From contig NZ_WHUF01000001.1 in assembly GCF_009380165.1 (NCBI RefSeq), positions 124,001 through 188,000 on the forward strand: a DNA stretch of 64,000 nucleotides, written 5' to 3'. Positions 56,809 through 64,000 of the stretch are shown here, piece after piece. This stretch comes from Rugamonas rivuli. GTDB lineage: Bacteria; Pseudomonadota; Gammaproteobacteria; Burkholderiales; Burkholderiaceae_D. A model generated the notes under the pieces. That model ran no database searches. It saw only the letters and a program-made list of their open reading frames with translations, and was not told the origin of the DNA. The translations under genes and the position numbers were made by a program. The first letter of the stretch is position 1; every line of letters starts with the position of its first letter.

Positions 56809-57402
56809 CTACTCCCGCACCCAGCCGCGCTGGATCAATGGCCGGAACAGGCTGCGGTACAGGCGCTCGGCCGGCGGGTAGGCCAGCGCCGGCAGCGCGC
56901 CCAACTGCCGCGCCACGCAGGCGCCGATGGCCCCGATCAACAGCGCGCCGGCCATGTCGGCAGGGTAGTGCACCCCGATGTAGATGCGCGACCACGCCAT
57001 CGGCACGCCCAGCAGGGCCAGTCCGGCGCCGGCGCGGCGGGTGGCGGGGTGCAGGCACAGGCTCAAGGCCACGGACCACAGCAGCGTCAGATGGTCGCTG
57101 GGGAAGGAAGCGTCCGGCGCGTGAGCAACCCAGGCGCGGGCGATGCCGTCCATGAACGGGCGATTGTGGGGAAACAACAGGCCGGCCAGCTGCGCCAGCC
57201 CGAGCGCGACGGCGGCCGCCAGGCATGCTTCCAGCGCCGCCTGGCGCCAGGCCGGGCTGCCGCGCAGCCATCCCGCCACCAGCAGCAGCGGCACGGCCAG
57301 GATGGCAGTCTCGGCCAGTGCGATGGCGGCGGCAAGCACCGGCGGCGGGGGCGAAGGCGGCGCGGCTAGCAGCAGGAACAGGTCGGTGTTCAGAGTAGTC
57401 AT
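56809..57402 (-). CDS. PAP2-family undecaprenyl-pyrophosphate phosphatase-like membrane enzyme
   Basis: 197 residues, five or six membrane helices. Phosphatase signature: PHNRPFMD (the motif preceding C1), ASFPSDHLTLLW (C2) and SRIYIGVHYPADMAGA (C3 with catalytic His). It resembles BcrC/YbjG enzymes that recycle the lipid carrier undecaprenyl pyrophosphate, which can confer resistance to bacitracin-type agents. First gene of the operon with the two-component system, so the system may respond to envelope stress. Start ATG 57402 has only weak GGA upstream. Confidence 0.88.
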   Translation of the reverse strand: MTTLNTDLFLLLAAPPSPPPPVLAAAIALAETAILAVPLLLVAGWLRGSPAWRQAALEACLAAAVALGLAQLAGLLFPHNRPFMDGIARAWVAHAPDASFPSDHLTLLWSVALSLCLHPATRRAGAGLALLGVPMAWSRIYIGVHYPADMAGALLIGAIGACVARQLGALPALAYPPAERLYRSLFRPLIQRGWVRE

Positions 57403-57436
57403 GGAAATCCAATATGATGGCGGCACATGACTATAA

Positions 57437-57472
57437 CCTCTCCGGCTTAGCTGACACTGAGCCGGAGAGGTA
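57437..57472. terminator. Inverted repeat between the MFS and PAP2 genes
   Basis: A perfect 12-bp stem ACCTCTCCGGCT/AGCCGGAGAGGT (57437-57448 with 57461-57472), loop of twelve, about 13 bases after the MFS stop on the minus strand. The minus-strand tail TTATAGT is only weakly T-rich, so it may be a terminator for the MFS operon or a regulatory site before PAP2. Confidence 0.5.
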
Positions 57473-57484
57473 CTGATCAAACTT

Positions 57485-58741
57485 TTATGTTGGTCCGGCC
57501 TCGGCCTGGGGCAGGCGTAACAGCAGCGTCAGCGCGAGCAGGAATGCGGTGGCGTCGACCAGCAAGAACCGTATCCAGCCGATGTGCGCGATCCAGGCCG
57601 GCAGGAGCAGCAGCGTTATCGTCGCGAACAGGCGCCCCAGGCCATACAGGAGCGCATAGTCGGTGGCGGCGCGGCGCTGGTCGGCCCATCCCAGGATCAG
57701 GCTGGCCAGCACCACGTAGAGCGCGGCGGCTGCGGCGCTGCTGGCAATTGCCGCGGCGATCGCCAGATCGTGCTGCTGGCTCCAATACGCGGCGGCCAGC
57801 AGCAAGGTCGCACAGATGCCGACTCCTGCCGCCCACCAGGCCACCACGCGTGCCGGCCAGCACCGGCACAGCCAGGGCGTGAACAGGCAGGCGATGGCGT
57901 TGGCCAGCGGCGTGATGGCGCCCAGCAGCCAGGCGATGCGCGCCAGCGGCACGCCCATGTCGGTCAACAGCAGGCGGTTGAAACTGAACAGCGCCAGCAG
58001 GCTGCACGTCACGAGGGTGACGCGCAGCAGCCGCTGCCGCAAGACCTGGTGGCGCAAGGCCGAGCGCAGACTGGACGCGGCGGCCGCATTGGCGCGCTGA
58101 GCCGCCGTGCGGCCGCCGCGCTCCCGCGTCGACAGGCTGCGCACCGGCACGCAGGCCAGCGCCAGGATCGCGGCGATGCACAGCAGGCTGCCTTGCCATT
58201 GCAAGCGCGCGTATTCGCCGACGATGACGCCGCCTCCCACAAAAACGCCGATGGAAATCCCGCCCATCTTGGCCGCCGCCGCGCGCGCCCGATGCGCGGG
58301 GCTGACGTGCTCGACGCAGAAGGCATCGACCGCCAGATCGGTGGTCGCCACCGCTGCGGTGGCGATGCAGGCCAGGATCAAGGTGGGCCACCATGACGTG
58401 GTCGGCATCGGCATCCCGGCCATGGCGACCACCGCCAGCAGCGCCAGCGCCTGCATGCTCAATATCCAGCCGCTGCGATGCCGCAGCCAGGGCCAGCGCA
58501 GGCGGTCCACCCAGGGCGCCCACAAGAACGCCAGGCCGAAGGGTATCAACACCAGGAACAGCCCGCGCATGTCGCGCAGCGGGATGCCCTGGCCGCGCAG
58601 CACCGGCCCCAGGCCTTGCAGGAAACCCATGATGGTGCCCAGCGCCAGGTAGATCACCACTATCGCGCCGAGGATGGGCCAGGTACGGCTGGGATGCGCG
58701 GCAGGCGCCTTGACAGCACCGTCTATGATCGTGTCGAGCAT
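57485..58741 (-). CDS. MFS transporter, AmpG/RhtX-FptX-like
   Basis: 418 residues, about 12 membrane helices. AmpG-like features: YLALGTIMGFLQGLGPVLRG, WAPWVDRLRWPWLRHRSGW and TTDLAVDAFCVEHVS with the acidic/His pair typical of that branch. RhtX/FptX siderophore carriers belong to it. Here the gene closes a TonB receptor-ABC operon, 14 bases after the receptor, which supports a metallophore role, e.g. inner-membrane import. AAGGA precedes the ATG. Its 3' end has a partial duplicate at 53456. Confidence 0.78.
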   Translation of the reverse strand: MLDTIIDGAVKAPAAHPSRTWPILGAIVVIYLALGTIMGFLQGLGPVLRGQGIPLRDMRGLFLVLIPFGLAFLWAPWVDRLRWPWLRHRSGWILSMQALALLAVVAMAGMPMPTTSWWPTLILACIATAAVATTDLAVDAFCVEHVSPAHRARAAAAKMGGISIGVFVGGGVIVGEYARLQWQGSLLCIAAILALACVPVRSLSTRERGGRTAAQRANAAAASSLRSALRHQVLRQRLLRVTLVTCSLLALFSFNRLLLTDMGVPLARIAWLLGAITPLANAIACLFTPWLCRCWPARVVAWWAAGVGICATLLLAAAYWSQQHDLAIAAAIASSAAAAALYVVLASLILGWADQRRAATDYALLYGLGRLFATITLLLLPAWIAHIGWIRFLLVDATAFLLALTLLLRLPQAEAGPT

Positions 58742-58755
58742 GGCGGGTCCTTTCG

Positions 58756-60966
58756 TTAAAATTGTTTGATCACGCCGAGACCGAGCTCACGGCTTTGGCC
58801 CGGGCGGACGGAATTGACGCCGGCCGACCAGGCTTGTCCGGTCATGGCGTAGCTACGGTTGGCCAGATTGTTGGCGTAGGTGTAGAGGTTCCAGTCGCGA
58901 TACTGCCAGCTCAGGCGGGCGTTCAGCAGCGCGTAGCCGGGCAGGTAGAAACTCTGCTTGATATCGGTGCTGCGCTGGCTCACGAACTGCCAGCCGACGT
59001 TGCTCTTGAGCTGGCCGGCGAACCCGAACAACCGGGCGTCGACGGTGTAATCGGCCGCCAGGTCGACGCTGTATTTGGGGACGTTGGGCAACGGAGCGCC
59101 ACTCTTCGCGCCGGACAGATGTTGCGGCGGCACGTGCGCCAGCTTGCCGTTGGTGTATCCCAGGCCTGCGCGCAGGTGCAGGCGCTGGGTGGCCTGTGCT
59201 TCCACTTCCAACTCCGCGCCCTGGCTGCGGTAGTCGAGCGAGACCGGGCGCAACAGCGCTTGGCCGGGGTCGAACACGACCAGGTGGCCATTCTTCACGT
59301 CGTTGTAGAACACGGCCATGCGCACGTCCAGGCCGGCCGCCAGTGCGCGGGATTTGAAGCCCGCCTCGTAGGTCCAGTTGCTGGATTCGGGGAAGGCTGG
59401 CTCCAGCTTGCCGCGTGGGCTGCTGGTGGACAGGGCCGAGTAGCCGGCAGCGGATGCGCCGCGCGCCGCCGTGGCGTAAAGCAGGGTGCCGCGGTTGTCG
59501 TCGTGCGATAGTCCCAGTCGTCCGGTCAGGAGATGGGCGTCGAGTTCCTCCTTGCCGTCGAAGTGCGGCACGACCATGGGATTGCCGTTGCCGTCGAAAA
59601 CATAGCTCGCGGTCTTGTGCTCGGTCGTGTAGCGCAGTCCGGCGATGCCGCTGATGTTGGCGGCCAGCGGCACGTTGGCCTCGCCGAACAGTGAGGTGCT
59701 GCCGGTTCGCGTGCGGTTGTACTGGCGGCCGTTCTGGGTGCTGACGAAACTGAAGGCGGCCGGCGACGCCCGCGCGACGGTGGTGTTGTCGAAGTCCGAG
59801 CGGAAGTAGTTCAAGCCCGCCGTCCATTGCAGCGGGCTGTCGGCGGGCGCGTTCAGGCGCAGCTCCTGCATCATGGTTTTTTCATGCAGGTTCATCGAGC
59901 TCATGTCCGCGCCCGGCACATTGAATACTGACGCCGGACGATGCGTCATGGCGACGTTGATCAGCGCGTCGCTCAGGTCGAAGACTTGTCGGTTGCTGGA
60001 ATCCTGGTAGCTGCTGACCGCCGTCAGCTTCATCAGCGGGAAGTCGTGTTCCAGCCGGACGCTGACGCCGCTGTCGCGCCATTGCCCCAGCGTCTCGGTG
60101 TCCTGGGCGATTTGCGGAAAGGCGGGATTTTCCCGCCAGACGAAGCGGGACACGCTGCTGCGCGTCTGGTCCTGGAACACGATGGCGCTGAGCAGCGTGC
60201 GGTCATCCACGCCCCACAGCAGCGAGGCGCGCGCCGCACCCACGCGTACCGCGCCGTCCTTGGTCCCGGTCGACAGATTCGGTATCCGGCCGTCCTGGTC
60301 GGTGTAGCGCAGCGCCAGGCGCACCGCCAGCTTGTCCGCCAGCGGCGTGTTCGCCACCACGTCGGTGGACACATGGCCGTGTTCGCCCACCTCCAGCGCA
60401 GTGCTGAGGCTGCGGCGGAACTCGGGCGCATTGGGGATGATCTGGATCGCGCCGCCCTGGGTATTGCGGCCGAACAGCGTGCCTTGCGGGCCGCGCAGGA
60501 CTTCGACCCGCTCCACATCCAGCAGGCTGGGCGCGGCGCCGGTGGCGGCGCGCGGCACGTCGTTCAGATACACCACGACCGAGCTGTCGTCGCTGGACAG
60601 CGGCATGAAGGAACCCACGCCGCGTATGGTGAACACGTTGCTGTAGGTCGTCCCCAGATCGACGAAGCTGAGATTGGGCACGCTGCGGGCCAGGCTGGCG
60701 TTGCTCTGGCCCGGGCTGATGCGCCAAGCCAGGTCTTCGGCGGTGAAGGCCTGAAGACTGATCGGCACCGAGTAATCGGTTTCGTCATGCCGCCTGGCGC
60801 TGACGCGGATGGTTTCCAGTTGCGTGGCTTGAGCGTTTGAAGCGGGCTGCGGGTCGTCGGCCCTGGCTGGCTGGATCATGGCCAGGCCGATGCCGAGGAG
60901 GCAAGGACCGGCCAGACGGAACGGTGTACGGGACGACAACGGATGCTGCCAACTATCTACACTCAT
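58756..60966 (-). CDS. TonB-dependent outer-membrane receptor, FyuA-like
   Basis: 736 residues. Signal region at about 1-36; plug domain (LETIRVSARRHDET as TonB box region, FTIRGVGSFMPL, SVVVYLNDVPRA, VERVEVLRGPQGTLFGRNTQ); the rest is a 22-strand barrel ending in ELGLGVIKQF with a terminal Phe. The plug layout resembles the yersiniabactin/pyochelin receptors FyuA and FptA as I remember them, in keeping with the fused ABC pair upstream and the MFS downstream. Imports an iron-chelate or similar large substrate using TonB energy. Starts 12 bases after the ABC gene. Confidence 0.85.
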   Translation of the reverse strand: MSVDSWQHPLSSRTPFRLAGPCLLGIGLAMIQPARADDPQPASNAQATQLETIRVSARRHDETDYSVPISLQAFTAEDLAWRISPGQSNASLARSVPNLSFVDLGTTYSNVFTIRGVGSFMPLSSDDSSVVVYLNDVPRAATGAAPSLLDVERVEVLRGPQGTLFGRNTQGGAIQIIPNAPEFRRSLSTALEVGEHGHVSTDVVANTPLADKLAVRLALRYTDQDGRIPNLSTGTKDGAVRVGAARASLLWGVDDRTLLSAIVFQDQTRSSVSRFVWRENPAFPQIAQDTETLGQWRDSGVSVRLEHDFPLMKLTAVSSYQDSSNRQVFDLSDALINVAMTHRPASVFNVPGADMSSMNLHEKTMMQELRLNAPADSPLQWTAGLNYFRSDFDNTTVARASPAAFSFVSTQNGRQYNRTRTGSTSLFGEANVPLAANISGIAGLRYTTEHKTASYVFDGNGNPMVVPHFDGKEELDAHLLTGRLGLSHDDNRGTLLYATAARGASAAGYSALSTSSPRGKLEPAFPESSNWTYEAGFKSRALAAGLDVRMAVFYNDVKNGHLVVFDPGQALLRPVSLDYRSQGAELEVEAQATQRLHLRAGLGYTNGKLAHVPPQHLSGAKSGAPLPNVPKYSVDLAADYTVDARLFGFAGQLKSNVGWQFVSQRSTDIKQSFYLPGYALLNARLSWQYRDWNLYTYANNLANRSYAMTGQAWSAGVNSVRPGQSRELGLGVIKQF

Positions 60967-60978
60967 ACTTCATCACCT

Positions 60979-62739
60979 TTATGTGGACTCATTTGAAAGA
61001 AGGCGCGCGTACGCGCCTTGGCGCGCCAGTAACTCGGCGTGATTGCCTTGCTCGACAATGCGCCCGTGCTCCAGCACGAGAATGCGGTCGGCCTGGCGTA
61101 TCGTGGACGGCCGGTGTGCGATCAGCAAAATGCCGTGCCCGGCCCGCAGGGTGTTCAGTGCCTTGTGCAGGGCCAGCTCGCCGACGGTGTCGATGTGGGA
61201 GGTGGCCTCGTCCAGCACCAGGATGGGCGCCTGTTGCAGCAGCGCGCGCGCGATGGCGATGCGCTGCGCTTGTCCGCCGGACAAACGGCTGGCACGCACG
61301 CCGCACGGCGTGTCGTAGCCTTGCGGCAGGCGGCAGATGAAGTCATGCGCCTGCGCCAGCCGGGCGACCCTTTCCACTTCTGCCATGCTGGCGTCGGGCC
61401 GGCCGAGGCGGATATTGTTGGCGACGCTGTCTTCGAACAGGTAGACATCCTGCGGCACATAGGCCACCGTCTGGCGCAGCGCGGCCAGCGACAGGTCGCG
61501 GATGTCCGTATCGCCGATGCAGATCTGTCCGGCCTGCACGTCGAAGAAACGCAGCATCAACTTGCCGCAGGTGCTCTTGCCGACGCCGGAGGCGCCGACC
61601 AGCGCGACGATCTCGCCCGGCCGCAACTGGAAATCGATGCCTTGCAAAACCTGGCGCTCCGCATAGCCGAAGCCGACCTGGCGGAAGTTCAGCGTCGCGT
61701 GCTTGGGCGTGGCGCGGCCCGTGTCCGGTATGCGCTCGGGCAGCTGCAGCACATGGAGGATGCGTTGCGCCGCCGCCTTCAGCTCGCCCAGCTTGCGCGC
61801 GCTTTGGGCCAGCTCGGCCAGCGGCAGCGCCGCCGTGGCGGCCAGCACCAGCACCAGCGGCAGCAGGGCAGGCGGCACGCTCAGGTTGAGCACCAGATGT
61901 CCCGCAGCCAGGGCCACCAGCACGACCGCGCCGGCTTGCAGCAGCTCGATGGCCGCCTGTTCAAGGCCGGCGCGGGCGGCGTACTTCTTCTGCGCCGTCT
62001 GCAAGCTCTGCACGTTCGACGCCAGCTTGTGCAGCCAGCGGTCTTCCTGCCCGAACACGGCGAATTCCTTGCGGCCCTGCAGGCCTTCGGCCACGTCGGC
62101 ATTGAGCCGCGCCTGCACGGATGCCAGCTGCTTGCCCTGGACTTCGGCCCGCCATCCCAGCCACAGCGGCACCGAGGCCAGCAAGGGCAGCAGCGGCAGC
62201 CAGGCCAGCGCCAACAGCGGGTCTATCCACGCCAGCAGCAACAGGGCGAACAGCGGCAGCAGCACGGCGGCCAGCAGGTCGCCGAGGAAGTGGGCGAAAA
62301 AATGTTCCATCGTTTGCGCATCCTGGGTCGCGATGCTGGCCAGATCGCCGCTGCGGGTGCCGGGCAGCGGGGCGGCGCGCTCCAGGCCGGAGTAGATGCC
62401 GACTTGCAGGGTTTCGATCAGCGCGAAGGCCAGCCGGTGCGACACGTCGGCCTGCCACCAGCGCGCCAGCGCGCCGCCGACCACTGTTGCCGCCAGCGCT
62501 GCCAGATAGATGGGCTCCGGCGCCTGGCCGGCGCAAGCGAGCCCGGTCAGCCACGCGCCCAGCGCCAGGCTGCCGATGATGCCGGCCTGGGCCAGCACGC
62601 TGGCGCACAGTGTCAGCGTCAGCAGGCGGCTCTGCGTGCGCGCCAGTTGGACCAGCGCCAGATAGGCGGCGATTCGTTCGCGCCATGCGGGCCGGCCGTC
62701 ACGGCTCAATTGCGGCGATATGTCCAAGACTTCATCCAT
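60979..62739 (-). CDS. Fused permease/ATPase ABC transporter, YbtQ/CydC-like
   Basis: 586 residues: six membrane helices (about 35-310) then an ATPase with Walker A GASGVGKST, Q-loop VPQDVYLFEDS, signature RLSGGQAQRIAIA, Walker B ILVLDEATSH and switch IAHRPSTI. It forms a heterodimer with the next fused transporter, with which it overlaps by eight bases. In Yersinia the YbtP/YbtQ pair of this type imports ferric yersiniabactin despite an exporter-like fold. A thiol exporter (CydDC) cannot be excluded from the sequence, but the TonB receptor and MFS context favour metallophore uptake. Confidence 0.85.
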   Translation of the reverse strand: MDEVLDISPQLSRDGRPAWRERIAAYLALVQLARTQSRLLTLTLCASVLAQAGIIGSLALGAWLTGLACAGQAPEPIYLAALAATVVGGALARWWQADVSHRLAFALIETLQVGIYSGLERAAPLPGTRSGDLASIATQDAQTMEHFFAHFLGDLLAAVLLPLFALLLLAWIDPLLALAWLPLLPLLASVPLWLGWRAEVQGKQLASVQARLNADVAEGLQGRKEFAVFGQEDRWLHKLASNVQSLQTAQKKYAARAGLEQAAIELLQAGAVVLVALAAGHLVLNLSVPPALLPLVLVLAATAALPLAELAQSARKLGELKAAAQRILHVLQLPERIPDTGRATPKHATLNFRQVGFGYAERQVLQGIDFQLRPGEIVALVGASGVGKSTCGKLMLRFFDVQAGQICIGDTDIRDLSLAALRQTVAYVPQDVYLFEDSVANNIRLGRPDASMAEVERVARLAQAHDFICRLPQGYDTPCGVRASRLSGGQAQRIAIARALLQQAPILVLDEATSHIDTVGELALHKALNTLRAGHGILLIAHRPSTIRQADRILVLEHGRIVEQGNHAELLARQGAYARLLSNEST

Positions 62740-64000
62740 GTTCGGCTCCCGTTGTTTCGGTGGTTTGCTGGGCGGCGTACAGGCGGGCGTAGGCCCCGTC
62801 GAGCGCCATCAATTGCTGGTGGTTGCCCTGTTCGACGATGCGGCCGCGCTCCATCACGAGGATGCGGTCGGCGCGTTGCAGCGTGTCCAGGCGGTGGGCT
62901 ATGACCAGCAGGCTGCGCCGTCCGGTGTGGCGGGCGATGGCAGCGCCGATCGCTTCTTCGCTGGCCGCGTCGACATGCGCTGTGGCTTCGTCGAGCACGA
63001 GGATGGGCGCGTCCTTCAGCCACGCCCGCGCCAGGGCCAGGCGTTGGCGCTGGCCGCCGGAGAGCGCGCTGCCGCGCTCGCCGATCTCGGTCGCGTAGGC
63101 TTGCGGCATGCGCAGGATTTCCTCGTGCAGGCCGGCCAGCCGCGTCGCCTCGTACATGGCCTCGATGCTGGCGTGCGGATCGGCCAGCAACAGATTGGAC
63201 GTGATCGTGCCGGAGAAGAGCGTGCTGTCCTGCAGCACCGCGCTGAAGTAAGCGCGCCATTGTTCCTGCGAGTAGCGCCGCATGGGCTGTCCGCCCAGGC
63301 TGATCTCGCCGTGTTGCGGCGCTGCGAAGCCCAGCGCCAAGGCGGCCAGCGTCGATTTTCCGGCGCCCGAGGTGCCGACGACGGCGACGAATTCCCGCTC
63401 GCCGATGGTGAAATTCAAGTCGCTCACAGCCGATTCGGCGTTGCCGGGCCAACTGAAATGCACGCCTTCGTAGCGCAGCGCATACGAGGTCGACGCCGTG
63501 CTCGGCTGCGATGGAGGCTGCCATTGCGGCGGCGTTTGGGTGTGAGCGTCCAGCAGCGCGGTGACTGGCTTGATCGCGCTGGCGGCGCCCCAGGCCGTGT
63601 GGAAGCCCTTGTCCAGGCTGTCGAGCGGGCGGAAGCTTTCACGCGCCAGGAACAAAATGATGAGCAGGCTGTCCAGGGCGAGGCTGCCGTTCGCGCTGCG
63701 CACGACGTTCATGCCCAGCACCAGCGCGATGGCGCCCAGGCCGAACAACCCGGTCAGGCCGTTGCGCATCAGGACCAGGTACAGCACCGACATCGCCTGC
63801 TGCCGCAGCGCGTGCGCGTGGTCGGCCAGCACGCGGCGCCGCGCGGCGCTGGCGCCGCAGGCCTTCAGGGTTTCGACGCCTTGCAGGCTGTCCTGCAGAT
63901 AGGCGGCGAAGCGGCCCATGCTGCCGAACAGGCCGGTGGCCTGCGGGCGGCGCCAGCGCAGCCAGAGCCGGTCGGACACGGGCAGGGCGAGGGCGCACAC
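62732..64000 (-). CDS. Fused permease/ATPase ABC transporter, YbtP-like, 5' end outside window
   Basis: At least 422 residues are visible; the gene starts beyond the right edge, so the first membrane helices are missing. Visible are the last helices (LTGLFGLGAIALVLGMNVV), the loop LARESFRPLDSLDKGFH, and an ATPase with Walker A GTSGAGKST, signature ALSGGQRQRLALA, Walker B ILVLDEATAH and switch IAHRLDTL. Partner of the transporter encoded by the overlapping downstream gene. Both ATP sites look intact. Any biosynthesis genes for the substrate would lie beyond 64000. Confidence 0.82.
   Translation of the reverse strand: MCALALPVSDRLWLRWRRPQATGLFGSMGRFAAYLQDSLQGVETLKACGASAARRRVLADHAHALRQQAMSVLYLVLMRNGLTGLFGLGAIALVLGMNVVRSANGSLALDSLLIILFLARESFRPLDSLDKGFHTAWGAASAIKPVTALLDAHTQTPPQWQPPSQPSTASTSYALRYEGVHFSWPGNAESAVSDLNFTIGEREFVAVVGTSGAGKSTLAALALGFAAPQHGEISLGGQPMRRYSQEQWRAYFSAVLQDSTLFSGTITSNLLLADPHASIEAMYEATRLAGLHEEILRMPQAYATEIGERGSALSGGQRQRLALARAWLKDAPILVLDEATAHVDAASEEAIGAAIARHTGRRSLLVIAHRLDTLQRADRILVMERGRIVEQGNHQQLMALDGAYARLYAAQQTTETTGAEHG

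Noticed and set aside
60979..64000. CydDC thiol exporter as identity of the ABC pair
   Set aside because: Sequence alone allows it, but no cytochrome bd genes are present and the TonB receptor/MFS context favours metallophore transport.

Overview
The window is a chromosomal segment of a high-GC betaproteobacterium. It most resembles the Massilia/Duganella/Janthinobacterium group of Oxalobacteraceae: the housekeeping genes (ppsR/ppsA, smpB-ratA-rnfH, guaB-guaA) are of betaproteobacterial type, several exported proteins carry PEP-CTERM tails, and RocR-like REC-EAL, DUF4124 and TIGR03118-type proteins occur. This genus-level call is inference. I saw no rRNA, tRNA, CRISPR array, insertion sequence or integrase.

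1-14 kb is mostly core: the 3' part of a TrmH/SpoU rRNA methyltransferase, a REC-EAL regulator, a large catalase (katE), an amidohydrolase coupled to ppsR, divergent ppsA, an nfeD/SPFH pair, an SGNH-GSCFA pair and a DUF4259 protein. 14-19.3 kb holds exported proteins and a tightly overlapped four-gene unit: ECF sigma factor, membrane anti-sigma factor, subtilase and TorF-like porin. The periplasmic part of the anti-sigma factor looks like a subtilisin propeptide (I9-like), and the next gene encodes the subtilase. This is the most intriguing system in the window.

19.4-23.6 kb is an AT-richer block of eight small same-strand genes: hypothetical, membrane, lipoprotein, Imm26-like and HNH-like. 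A degenerate CGGCCAA-type motif recurs between them, which suggests accretion of foreign cassettes. 23.7-27.2 kb returns to core genes (sirtuin, FlgO-like lipoprotein, smpB, ratA, rnfH).

Between rnfH and guaB lie about 14.7 kb of accessory genes. First is a hydrolase and a solute-binding protein. Next is a putative cellobionate utilisation locus: GntR-type LacI regulator, GPH symporter, GH94 phosphorylase and periplasmic GH3, with two matching LacI-type operators. A DUF4124 gene follows. After it comes a PEP-CTERM protein with an extra C-terminal domain, coupled to a PA-inserted metalloprotease. A hidden 40-residue membrane ORF and a beta-helix protein complete the stretch. guaB and guaA follow, each with a strong terminator.

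Downstream of guaA (45.1-53.5 kb) is a second accessory zone: two unknown proteins, a globin gene that has lost its haem-binding core, a phosphatase-like protein, two adjacent flavin oxidases and a stand-alone SF1 helicase with a DUF2726-like nuclease end. The helicase abuts a relic of an MFS gene. 53.6-57.4 kb carries a COG4705 membrane protein, a small exported protein and an operon of PAP2 phosphatase and two-component system. 57.5-64 kb is a metallophore-type uptake operon (MFS carrier, TonB receptor, two fused ABC transporters) that runs off the right edge.
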